Below, piece after piece: positions 41,625 through 52,137 of a DNA stretch of 64,000 bases. Every line of letters starts with the position of its first letter. Within the stretch, counting starts at the first letter, position 1. Origin of the DNA: Epiperipatus broadwayi (lineage: Eukaryota > Onychophora > Udeonychophora > Euonychophora > Peripatidae); assembly GCA_028023455.1 (NCBI GenBank), contig JAQFVV010000020.1, positions 4,571,092 through 4,635,091 of the forward strand, read 5' to 3'. The notes below the pieces were generated by a model that saw only the letters and a program-made list of their open reading frames with translations, was not told the DNA's origin and did not search any database. A program made the translations under genes and the position numbers.

Positions 41625-43770
41625 TAACAATGAAAGTTTGCACAAACTACTTTAATCAACAGTCTCTTCTTTGTAATCTTTCATTATTTGTAATTTATTA
41701 AATAGTCTTCCAGCAAAAATAGTTTACATGGACAGGATGTGAATTTCTAAAATGTTTATTTCTCGTGATCATTCATTCTACCCATAGACAGTGGAAGTAT
41801 TTGGTAATAGACCACTACTACTAAAAGCTAATTTTTGATCTTCATCAAAGCAAGATAAATAATTACAATCTGAATAAAAATTAATTTCAGCTTTAGTTTT
41901 TAAAAAAAATATAAATTACACATCTAAATATATATATATAAATTAAACATATACTCAGGCATATGTAATATATCCAGATATAATAGGTCTATTCATCCAT
42001 AAATGCATGTAATGAAGTTGATTAAAAAGAAGTGCACTAAAAAATATAAATGAATTAATATTTAATCACACATATACATGCATAGAGGAAAACCAATACC
42101 CACCTTATCAGTCTACTTGAAGCTACATCTCTAGAATTATGTAAGGAGTTTCCAGTTCTGGATTAAATTACTATTTAGTGATGAAAATAGTTACTAATTG
42201 CTCTCTATACATTGATAAGATGATTAGTTATTAATTCATTTACATGCTTGTGTGCAATTTATTTAATCAACGTTGTTATTTTTATGCACACTTTTTTATT
42301 AAAATAAATTAAAATTTATTAGATACAATTGAACTGTTTATCTGTACATAGTTATATTTTTTTTACACTGTTGCATGGGAGTCACTGTGTAGAGATTGCT
42401 GTGGTCCGAGACCGGGGGCCATTGCCCTCCTTCATTCCTCCAGGAGGGTGACTCTAGCCCAAGTTTCACTTAAAGAGCTAGTTCGGAGCCAGCAATCTAT
42501 CTCTGTTCCTGAGCCGCTTGAGTAATTTGATATAGATGTTGCAGACACCGCGATTAGCATTTTCAAATATACACTTACATCTGGATAGACAGATTGCAAA
42601 GGTTAGAAAAATGGCGATTCTGATGTTCGAGAATATGCTGCTCTTTTTCCCATCAATAATTCACCATTTACACAAATACTATATATTTTACTAAATATTT
42701 TAGAAGTGATAATAAAAATAATTTTTATTGAAATATTTTAATTGAAATGAAATTGTCCATACCTTTTTGTGAAATTATTGTTTGTATGATTTATTGCCAC
42801 TTTCCACAGTCATTTGTGATTCTTTTCTACATCAACAATTCTAATCTCTCACACTACTAGTCCTTGTACCGCTAATACATCATCATACCACTTTCATATA
42901 AGAAATTCTTTTCTATTTCAAATAGCATCTCCTTAGATATATTGGTTATTTCTTATTCTTTTAATATATCCAAATCATACAAATTGTCTTTTATATATTA
43001 TTTTATTACAGTTCTTCAGTCCATTATAATTTCTTGTTAAATTATTTTATAATCTCTTTTTCTTATATTCTTATACTTTATACAATATTTTACTTTAAAT
43101 CAGAATCCTATATAATTTTTTCTTTATTTTTTTGTTATTGGCCTTATCTCATAAAACTGAATTCAGAATTGTTTAACACACTGCCTTTTATAATAATCTC
43201 TTCAAAATATTACCACTGCTATTTCTTGTTAAATGTAATCTAGGATAATTATTTTTCTCTAGCTTTTAAATCTTCTGTCTTTTCAATATCATATTCTAAA
43301 TTCTCTTATTTTCTACAACTTTATGTTCATTCCTGTTTTCCCATTCATTTTCAGAACTATGTGTACCACTTTTCTTGTCATTTATAAACCTAAAGCATAG
43401 GAATTTCTCATCTTATAAATTGATTACCTGCATAATATAATACCAAGTTCCTATCACCCATCTCTGGTACTCTTTTATTGATTCAATTCTTAAGTCAGTT
43501 CTGTAGAATTGAAATAAATGTGATTTTGATATACAAATGATAGACTATATACCTGACACAATTCTTTCTATCTTTTAAACTTTTTAGTTAAATTTTTCTA
43601 GATTTTTATTCTAATTGTATTATTTTTAAATGATTTGATAATGGCTTAAAGTTTTTGATGAACATTGAAAAAAACTTTGAATTTATAAAGAGAAGAATTG
43701 GAAGAATACTTCTATAGAGCGTTTTGGATTGTGTCAGAAGGCTTTAAGTCTTTATGAAGAATTTAACCAA
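41625..43770. other. Intron with a GC-rich islet and possible old LINE tail
   Basis: 42361-42560 is a marked GC-rich island (see separate entry). The pyrimidine-rich stretch 42780-43450, read on the minus strand, includes fragments such as DECGKW-like and repeated 'AATATGATATTAAAAG' text that may be the tail of another very old LINE; this is weak. No kinase exon was recognised. Confidence 0.35.
42361..42560. other. GC-rich islet of unknown origin
   Basis: About 200 bp including GTGGTCCGAGACCGGGGGCC, CTCCAGGAGGGTGACTC, GAGCTAGTTCGGAGCCAGCA and GACACCGCGATTAGCA, flanked by plain AT-rich DNA. It has CpGs, which are rare elsewhere in the window. No open frame or tRNA box was recognised. It could be a young repeat fragment such as an LTR, or a regulatory element. 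Confidence 0.4.
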
Positions 43771-43778
43771 AGATCTGA

Positions 43779-44005
43779 AATGGGTAACTCTATGCTAATT
43801 AGCTCCAAAATAGAAGATATCTATTTAGTTTATAAAAGTTAAATACATCAAAACAATGATGGGTAACCCCAAGCTAATTAGCTCCAAATAGAAGATATCT
43901 ATTTAGTTTATGAAGTTAGTGTGGACTTAAAAACATTAAAATAATGATGGGTAACTCCAAGCTAATTAGCTCCAAATAAAAGATATCTATTTAGTTTATG
44001 AAATC
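43779..44005 (+). repeat. Three-copy tandem repeat, about 80-88-bp unit
   Basis: Copies begin at 43779, 43858 and 43946, each with ATGGGTAACTCCAAGCTAAT, TAGCTCCAAATAGAAGATAT and CTATTTAGTTTATGAA. Unit length varies through small indels. Non-coding. Confidence 0.85.
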
Positions 44006-44581
44006 AAAATAACGAGAGGCATATCTTCAATAATGACTCCTACAAATTTTAGTACTTAAAAAAATTAAACATAAAATACAGTAAGTTTTTTTTTTACTAT
44101 TATTATGTGTGTGAAATTGTGAAGAGTGAGCGTACACACACATACAGTAAAAATATATGTGAATATGCTCTTACAATTTATTATCCATAAATACATTATT
44201 GCAATCTTAGTGAGCAAATATATACTATACATGTTAAAATGTACCTACAGTATATATATTGAAAAATACTACAAATCTGGAAATAATTAATACTGCATTG
44301 TAAGAATTTTACATAAAAATAAAAAAAATGTGAGCTAATATCCATTAATTTAGTCCTTCTACTAGCTTAACTTTCAGCAAAAAAAGTCATTGGGAGATTC
44401 CATTATAATTATATTTGATGTTGTATATATTTTTGGTTTTTATTTTACAATTATCAGTCTTTTAAGTTGGTACAGGGCCCATGTGCCATCAATTACATCT
44501 TCTATTGAATCAGACAATGGGATTGAACTTGTGTGCAATCAATTTTTTGGCTTCAATTTTTGCTTTTTTTTTTTTTTTTAC

Positions 44582-44829
44582 TTTTTAATAACTTTCTGAT
44601 TTCTTGGTCTTTCTCTCTCTTCTCTTTTTCTCCAATATTCTCCTTTTTAATAACTTTCTGATTTCTTGGTCTTTCTCTCTCTTCTCTTTTTCTCCAATAT
44701 TCTCCTTTTTAATAACTTTCTGATTTCTTGGTCTTTCTCTCTCTTCTCTTTTTCTCCAATATTCTCCTTTTTAATAACTTTCTGATTTCTTGGTCTTCTT
44801 TTCTCTTCTCTTTTTCTCCAATATTCTCA
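44582..44829 (+). repeat. Minisatellite, 62-bp unit, four copies, pyrimidine-rich
   Basis: Copies start at 44582, 44644, 44706 and 44768, exactly 62 bp apart. Each contains TTTTTAATAACTTTCTGATT, TCTTGGTCTTTCTCTC and TTTTTCTCCAATATTCTC. The first three are essentially identical and the last has a few changes. It is 300 bp from the kinase exon at 45115-45203 and the plus strand is almost all C/T in half of each unit. Confidence 0.93.
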
Positions 44830-45114
44830 TGGTGATATTCATTTATTAATAATTACTAGTGATGAATATATGTGATAAGCCTGAGAAATTAGCTCAGCTA
44901 TAAGAGAGGTAGGTTAAAAAATCTAGAGATTCAAGAATAAATTCCCAATTAAAGAAATTAAAGGAAAAAATATCTAATTTTATAAACTGTTACTTTACAT
45001 GTCTCTTGGATGCTTGAAGGTTTTCTTACAATCCAATACGACATGTGACATCATTTGAGGTGAATAAATTATATAATAAAAATTAGTTATTTATTTAACA
45101 ATAATTAAACTTAC

Positions 45115-45203
45115 AATACTCAATTCCTAATACTATGTCTCTAAAATAAGAGCAGGCTTCATCTTCTGATAAAGGAGAATCAGTGGGGATTTCAATTACT
45201 TCT
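45115..45203 (-). CDS. CAMKK: CaMKK-like kinase exon: C-lobe helix before the catalytic loop
   Basis: An 89-nt exon read on the minus strand, bounded by a TTTCAG acceptor and a GTAAGT donor. It starts with one base completing a codon, encodes 29 residues beginning EVIEIPTDSPLSEDEA and ending FRDIVLGIEY, and leaves one base (T). The EIPTD..PLSEDEA...FRD...GIEY pattern matches the region of calcium/calmodulin-dependent protein kinase kinases between the hinge and the HRD loop (VPT..PLSEDQA in vertebrates). The final T joins TA of the next exon to give Leu (EYLHFQK), so phase is preserved. CaMKK phosphorylates the activation loop of CaMKI, CaMKIV and AMPK in the cytosol and nucleus. The preceding exon (hinge and N-lobe) was not found between here and base 64000. 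Confidence 0.9.
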
Positions 45204-45784
45204 CTGAAATTAAAAAAAATATTTTAATAAAAAATTAAATAAAAATGTGATAATGCATAATAATTCTAATTATCTATTTAAAGTAAGACATAATTTATTA
45301 ATAATAGGTTCAGTGGTTTAAGTAATTACTCAATTTTTTTTCCTTTAAGGCTGTTTAACTGTTAGAATCTCTAAGGAAGAGAGTTTCAAAAGTATTTTAA
45401 TTACTTCAAAGATTGTTGTTATTCATTACTCACGCAATATTTATGATAAACTCATCTAAATTTTCCTTATGCATTAATTATTTAATAAAAACAACAGAAT
45501 AAATTTAAAAATTACTTGTATGAAAAACTATTTAAAGTTTACAAATCACTTATAAGAACCACTTTAAATTTAATATAATGTACTGTATATATTTTAATGC
45601 TTTTCAATAATTTTTTAAAAAAAACAAATGCAGTGTTAAATATAATTTATTTGTAATAAAAATTACACATTCAGATGCTTTGAACATTTGGTTTAATATA
45701 AAAATTGTTTTGCAAGAAATAAAAGATTTCAATACTTTCTCTTCTTCTTTCCTTCTTTATTTTTGCTTTTTTTATATAATATAT
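45204..45784. other. Intronic sequence upstream of the kinase exon
   Basis: AT-rich. A short region near 45525-45560 (CTATTTAAAGTTTACAAATC ACTTATAAGAAC) reappears inverted at 48144-48180, at the loop of the 48-kb palindrome, so a fragment of that element family lies here. No coding signal. Confidence 0.45.
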
Positions 45785-46010
45785 AATAACGACATTTCAC
45801 TCTTCTTATACTTTAAAGCAAAATATATTTATTTATTCTTTACAGTTTCGACTGTTTCTAGCAGTCTTCCTCAGAAGAGAAAATGGTGAAAAAAAGAGAG
45901 AAAAAGTAGAAAATAATATCTGATGAAGACTGCTAGGAACAATCGAAACTGGAGAAATAAATAAACATATTTTGCTTTAAAAAGTAAGAAGAATGAAATG
46001 TTGTTATTAT
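45785..46010. repeat. Palindrome with hammerhead-like core in each arm
   Basis: Arms 45785-45877 and 45922-46010 are inverted copies (AACGACATTTCACTCTTCTT ... versus AAGAAGAATGAAATGTTGTT). The minus-strand left arm reads CTGAGGA, A, then a perfect 5-bp hairpin GACTG...CAGTC, then GAAACTG. The plus-strand right arm reads CTGATGA, A, GACTG...CAATC with one mismatch, then GAAACTG. This is the strongest match in the window to CUGANGA-stem II-GAAA of hammerhead ribozymes. Stem I and stem III pairing were not established. Confidence 0.6.
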
Positions 46011-46175
46011 AAGTAAAAGATTTCTGTTTTATTACACAAAAAAGAAACTTAAAAACAAATTTTAATCTAGTCAATTGTTGGAAATTGTTTAATTTGATGT
46101 TTGCTTATATTTGACTTTATAAGCAACTGAATATATTATAAATAAATATATGTGTGTCATATTTCAATTTTCACA
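46011..46175. other. Intronic spacer
   Basis: AT-rich spacer with nothing recognised. Confidence 0.4.
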
Positions 46176-46345
46176 GGTCTTCATGGCTTAGTGGTTGGAG
46201 CATCTACCTAACATACTACAACTCATGTTTTAAGCCTGGTTTAATAAAGTTTGGGCATTTCTTTCAAGTCTGAAGTAGGCTTAGGATTTTTCTTACATAA
46301 TCCATCTAATAACCATTCAATACTGATCATTAAATGGGTATTAAG
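46176..46345 (+). repeat. tRNA-derived SINE-like repeat
   Basis: GGCTTAGTGGTTGGAGCATC matches a Pol III A box (TRGYNNARNNG), and AGCCTGGTTTAATAAA stands where the B box would be. It is followed by TTTCTTTCAAGTCTGAAG and GATCATTAAATGGGTATTAA, the body and tail shared by 6991-7145. Clearer than the other copies of this second SINE family. Confidence 0.55.
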
Positions 46346-47555
46346 CTATTATTAATAAGAACAAATTTGATAGAATAATTTGAGTTAATCATATCAATAT
46401 TCAAATACTAACTTTTTTCTAAGATGATGCTAATTTTCACTGCTAAAGGGTAAATTTACCATCACCTTTTTATCATTATAATTTCATTATTATAATTTTA
46501 AAATAGTTATATATAACACTACTATAAATTAAAATATCTATAAAATGATTAAAAAAAACTAGTCTAGATGTTTTATGTGAAATTAATAATAAATAACCAT
46601 TAATAATGATGATCTTACTACATCAAATACTAATGGCAATGTTACTGCCACTAACATTTAACTATCAAATTTGAACAAATTTTGATACTGTGAGAACATA
46701 TAAGATATGTAATATGCTGAGAATCATTTTAATTATTAATCAAAACCTCAAAAAAAAAAGAATAGTGAAAAAAAGGCATTTCTCATGGATTAGTCAATTC
46801 CTGGAAGATAAAAGTTTGACCAGTCTTCATTTTGTTTTATTATCATGTTAAGAATAACAAATAGCTATTTGCCAACCGATATTGAATGCTCAAGTTTAAT
46901 GGTTATGAAACAAACTATTAGGGGAGGGGGGCTGAAAACATCTGATATAAATATAAGTCCAGATCATTGGAAAGACAGGCAGATTTAGTAACATTACAAT
47001 GCAAGGCCTTTCCTTATCTTTAACAGTAGTAAATGCAAAAATAATTTGTTTTGAAAATATTATTTTCAAATCAAGTATTCAAATTCTGGAAAAGGGATTA
47101 TATATATATATGACCCTGATCAGATTAAAAATTGTCCAATCATGAAATATGTCCTAACAATATATATATAATAATAAATCAAAATTGACGGCAAATTATC
47201 TACATGAACTGTATGACATTTTAAGATTGATTGTGTTGGAGAGATTTGCTGAGTTGCCTTGCTTTGTTGTAAATAGAGCTAAGCAATTCAGCATATTACA
47301 AAAATTTAAGATGCCTAAGAAATCTTGTTTATAATCTTAGCATGTAATTGTATTAATCAAAGTGGAAAGATAAACTTCTAGGAATCTGGGGTCCATAAGT
47401 CAAAGCCAGAATGATTTCAAAAAAAGTATATAAGGTTGTGAAATAGGACTTGTTGCCATTGAACAGATATCAATTCAGATAGTTTAGTTCATTCTTATCC
47501 AAAATATGACATATCACTGACAACATACTTATCATGACTCAAATTAAAAACTAAA
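46346..47555. other. Intronic sequence, no gene seen
   Basis: AT-rich. A (TA)n-flanked segment at 47100-47175 and a G-run (46921-46931) occur. Scattered SINE-like words are too decayed to delimit. Confidence 0.4.
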
Positions 47556-47570
47556 GCACAGATAGAACAG

Positions 47571-47995
47571 ATCTAAGACTCTGGCTTGTAGTCATCAGCA
47601 ATCTTTGTGATATAAAAGAATTACAGGAAGCTAATAGAAGTAGAATCATGTTAAGCAATGAGGCCTAATCTTAATACAAGTGAAATAAAGATCTCTAATG
47701 TAACCATGAACATTTTAAATAATTAAGATATGTTCAGGGTTACATTAGAGATCTTTATTTCACTTGTATTAAGATTAGGCCTCATTGCTTAACACGATTC
47801 TACTTCTATTAGCTTCCTGTAATTCTTTTATATCACAAAGAATAAAATGTTCAGGGTTACATTAGAGATCTTTATTTCACTTGTATTAAGATTAGGCCTC
47901 ATTGCTTAACATGATTCTACTTCTATTAGCTTCCTGTAATTCTTTTATATCACAAAGAATGCTGATGAATACAAGCCAGAATCTTAGATCTGTTC
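47571..47995. repeat. Inverted plus tandem duplication of a 110-140-bp unit
   Basis: A forward unit (47571-47719, from TCTAAGACTCTGGCTTG to CTAATGTAACCATGAACATT) is followed by an inverted copy (47734-47845) and a second copy in the same inverted orientation (47849-47995). All share AGGCCTCATTGCTTAAC and TTCCTGTAATTCTTTTATATC. Copies are over 95 percent alike. A minus-strand frame read across the third copy is incidental. Confidence 0.85.
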
Positions 47996-48050
47996 CATAT
48001 ATATATAAAATACAATACCCATTATAAAATATATATAAAAAAAAAAAAAT

Positions 48051-48255
48051 TAAAATTTTAACGGTAAATACAATATTATAGTTTAAATTCTTTTGTAGCA
48101 CTTTCGATTGATTACGTGGTAATCCTCGTCAGCTTTAAAAAGTAGTTCTTATAAGTGATTTGTAAACTTTAAATAGTTTTTTCATACCACGTAATTGAAA
48201 GCGCTACAAAAGAATTTAAACTATAATATTGTATTTACCGTTAAAATTTTAATTT
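48051..48255. repeat. Palindrome with hammerhead-like motif
   Basis: Arms 48051-48130 and 48185-48255 (TTAAAATTTTAACGGTAAAT ... inverted) bracket a loop of about 55 bp. On the minus strand the left arm reads CTGACGA, a hairpin GATTAC-CAC-GTAATC, a short AAT, then CGAAAGTGCTAC. The right arm on the plus strand keeps CACGTAATTGAAAGCGCTAC but lacks an obvious CTGANGA. The core is less regular than at 45.9 kb. Confidence 0.5.
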
Positions 48256-51200
48256 ATATATATATATGGCAGTAAATTCCCATCTGCTACAATGAATGGC
48301 TTTATTAATCAATTTATGATTATCCTTAACATATTTTATTAGTGCTCATTCTTAATAAACCAATATAGCATTTTTCTGTTTATATTTAACATTCTGATTA
48401 TAAATATGTGCATCCTTTATTGCAATCTAATGTATATTTCTTCAGCTTTTATAAAATAAGGATGGATATCTCAGGTATATTTTAATTTCAAACAACTTAA
48501 ATAATAATAAATGCTTCTATATAACCTGGTTTAACCTCCAACAGATTCTAAATAAACTGCAGAAATTTTGTAACATGTATCCAACAGTTTAATGTGATAT
48601 TCACTATTAGAGATTCAACATATATGACAATTCTTATGAAATTTTAATGAAGTCGACACTTATTTATTTACTTGCTGAAAAAAATTCCATAAGGAAAAAT
48701 ATTTTTTTTATGTTTTGTTAAAATTGTTTTTATTAATTCTATCCCTACGTTATAATTTTAACTTTTTAATTTTGCCACCTTAGGATTTTTTTAATTTTTC
48801 CATTGAATGATCTCCCTCCCTCCACCAATAATTTATATGACCAACCATCATCAGAATTCAACAACTCGTTAAATATTTCACCAATTCTACATTTCTAATG
48901 ATAAATTTCGTAAAGGTAAAGTAACTTTGTGAATATAGTTTCATCATAAGTATACTTATTCATCATATTATATCATCCAATCAAAATTCAGATCTCACTC
49001 ATCTGATCAATAGTATTTACCAGGCTCATAAACAATATAGCTCTTGCTTCTGACTTCATTCTATCAAAAATATACAAAGCATTAGATTATGCAATAATTC
49101 TTGGATTTCAGTCTGATTATGACAAGTTACATACATATAAAATTTATGGTCAGATCCAAGAATCAATCTGATTTAGATCCTAAACTAAATTAAAAAACTT
49201 TCAATAATGTGGACGATGATCTTTGTTAGAATGATTTTAAAAAAACTGAATGAGCTAAATCTTCCAAAACAATGAAGAATATACCATGAATCAAAAAGAA
49301 GAATGTCATACATAACAAGCTACTAAATCAAGAGTTGAAAATTTAAATCAAATAATACTGTCTGACTACATAGTGATACAAATTGTTTACAAAGCCAGCG
49401 TTTGATTTGTATGATTAGAATCACTTATTTTCAGCTTTACATTACTTATCCTTAATCATAAGTTCAAAATATTAGCTGTAAACCCCCCCCCCCAAATAAA
49501 CCACTAAAATGAAGTTAAATCCAATATTCAACAACTAATGCTTGCAAATCCAGCATCATTTTGATATTGAAATTTAACTTTAAATTAAATATAGATCAAT
49601 GATATGTAAACAAAGGGAATATCACTAGGCTATGATTTAAAAGTACTCTAAATGTTGAATTTCAACAAGATTCAATATGTAAACTTTTTCCACATTCAGA
49701 ATGCTTTTAGATCATAGCCTGGGAGAGGATGATTTACTACAAATAAATGGAAAAAAAATCTTTTATTATGAATTCACTTTTTATACGATGTATACGTTAA
49801 AACTTCATCTGTTTTTATAGTTAAACTTTGCTATCAAGTGGCACGGAAATTGCATTTGATTTGTAAGCATGGGTTGATAAATATTGGTTTAAAAACAAGT
49901 TAAATGTAATTATATATTAAATGATTACATAAAGCTTTTTTCTCCTTTCTTTTTATTTAGAAATGTTCCTTAAAGTTTTCTTTAGATTTCCTGCTGTTGT
50001 CATTTACCTTAACTCTTTGTAAAGATGCTTTTTGTGTGTGTGTGTGTGTGTGGTATTTTTTTAATATATATTCAAGTGATTTTATTTTATGATGAATCAA
50101 AGAAAAAACTAGACTTAGAATATGGCTTGAAAATCTATCTAGAAACTCATCACTAGTAGGAAAATATTGTATGGCAATTCCAATTTCTTTAGAATCTTAA
50201 AAGTTAAATAAGTCAGTAATTATTAAATTCCAAGTAAATACTCAACCTTTTTATCATATAAAAATTGTCAGTCAACTAGATTCACAATCTCTGGGTAAAT
50301 CTCTTTAACTTTGTTTGTTTAGCACTGTTATTTAAAATACCCAATAATTTTTCTTGGCATTTTATATTTCTAGGCAAATGGTGAGTTCACATGAATGGAA
50401 GGAGGCTAATTTTAATTTGACCAAATGTTTTTTACAAAGTACATCCATTATTATGATATAGAAGATCATTTTAAATATTTCACTTCAATCCCTTACCACT
50501 TAAGACTCTATCTGTCAAATTCTTCTCAAATCACATAGTTCTAAGTACATAAAGGTCTCATAGATGATATAAACTCTTACTCTGAGTTTAGTACAAAGTA
50601 TTGTAGTCTCTAAGCCATAACTATCCCATATGTGTTTAAATCTATGAATGAATTTCGTAAAACGTGTATATCAGGATATTATTAATGTAATATCCTGTTT
50701 CAATTTAAACATCTAACCTGTCTGGAAAGATTTGCAATTATTTTTATGATAATTACATTCACTTCAGAAATGTGTCCCTTTGTTCACAAAAAATCTATCA
50801 TCTTGTTAAACAATTATTTAACAAATACATAACAATATTTCATCTTGATAATACTGTAAGGAATAAATTCTGATAAATAAAAGACTTCAAACATCCTTTC
50901 TGATAGCATATTTTTAAAGAAACAGTGAATGAGAAAATATTAATCATAAGGCATTTCAACTTCCGAGAGGTATTTTGATTACTTTGTATTCATCTTTTAC
51001 CCTCTGACTAGAACCGACAAATTCAAACCTTGATCACAATCGTGGAGGATACATGTGGCAACTACCATGCCATGAATGAAATAATTTAAACATAAAATCC
51101 TAAGGAATATATCAAAACAGCAATTTGTGGAACTTGGTACTAACCTTATAAAGTTATTATGTATGTAGAAAAAGACTCACTCTTCTCTGTGCAAGTATTC

Positions 51201-52043
51201 ATATATATATATTTAGAATAGATTGTTAAAATCTATAAAAAAAAACTTTATCAGAGAAGTGCACCCATGGAAGTCAGCAATAGGTAATATAATGATCATT
51301 GATATTAGGACTGAATCTATGAAAAAATTTGACTATCAGAGAAAACTCTAATAGTTCATAATTTTGATAGCAATTGAATTACAGTTGACTCCGATTTAGA
51401 TTTACTTTACATCTAACCTATATGAAGTTAATAAACTGAATGTTTAGCACCTTCATACATCTGTCAAAGTTGTGCCTATTAAGCATGTGCACTATAAAAA
51501 AACTTCTTATACTTTAAATAACATATTATATATAACGTTGGAAAAATTAATTCCCTATAATTCTTCATAATTCTAAAGAGACCATTGAATACAACTTAGA
51601 TCAGTAGAAATGCTAATAAAAAAAAGTGTGCACCCAGAAATCATCTGCTTTATTTAATGAATAGATAAAAGGTAAAAATTTTTTAGATAACCCATCATGG
51701 TAAAGACCTTTCCAATAAGGGGGGAAACATTACTCAATAACCTAGTTAAGGTCAAGGTGATAATGGTTTTGAGTATTTCCATAATTGTTTTACCATAAGT
51801 CTAAGAGTATCTAGATAGCTATTTATTGATCAATATTAGGTGATTTTCTAGCTTGAACTATAAATTCACAAAATGGAGTGTGGGCACTTTACTCATGATG
51901 GGATCCTAAAAACAATTTTCAAGTTTTGCTCAAACAAGATTCAAATCAAATTATGAGTATGGCATACAGTTACACTATCTTCTGACAAAATTTATAATAT
52001 AAAATTATACTTTAAACTTATTAAAAAAACATTTTTAAAATCT
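48256..52043. other. Intronic sequence, few recognisable repeats
   Basis: AT-rich. Contains a C-run at 49482-49494, a (TG)n run at 50032-50052, and an inverted echo CACTAGGCTATGATTTAAAAG / CTTTTAGATCATAGCCTGGG near 49624 and 49702. No exon, RNA gene or transposase was recognised; the hinge/N-lobe kinase exons were specifically looked for and not seen. Confidence 0.4.
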
Positions 52044-52137
52044 TTTTTTTTTTCATATGTCAAATGCATTGACCGGGAAGTGAACCTGGACCAGCTGCTT
52101 GGAAGGCAGCTATGCTAACCGCTAGGCCACCAATACT
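52044..52137 (-). repeat. Mini-SINE, tRNA-Gly-like, copy 5
   Basis: The minus strand reads ATTGGTGGCCTAGCGGTTAG, the CTGCCTTCCAAGCAG anticodon-like hairpin, then CAGGTTCACTTCCCGGTC and the tail AATGCATTTGACATATG with an A-run. Same loop (CTTCCAA) as copy 4. Confidence 0.82.

Noticed and set aside
44582-44829. CRISPR-like array
   Set aside because: Units are contiguous with no unique spacers and the genome is an intron-bearing eukaryote; it is a minisatellite.
45680-46074. Two 67-69-codon open frames across the 45.9-kb palindrome
   Set aside because: Both are readings of the palindrome arms and T-rich flanks in opposite directions.
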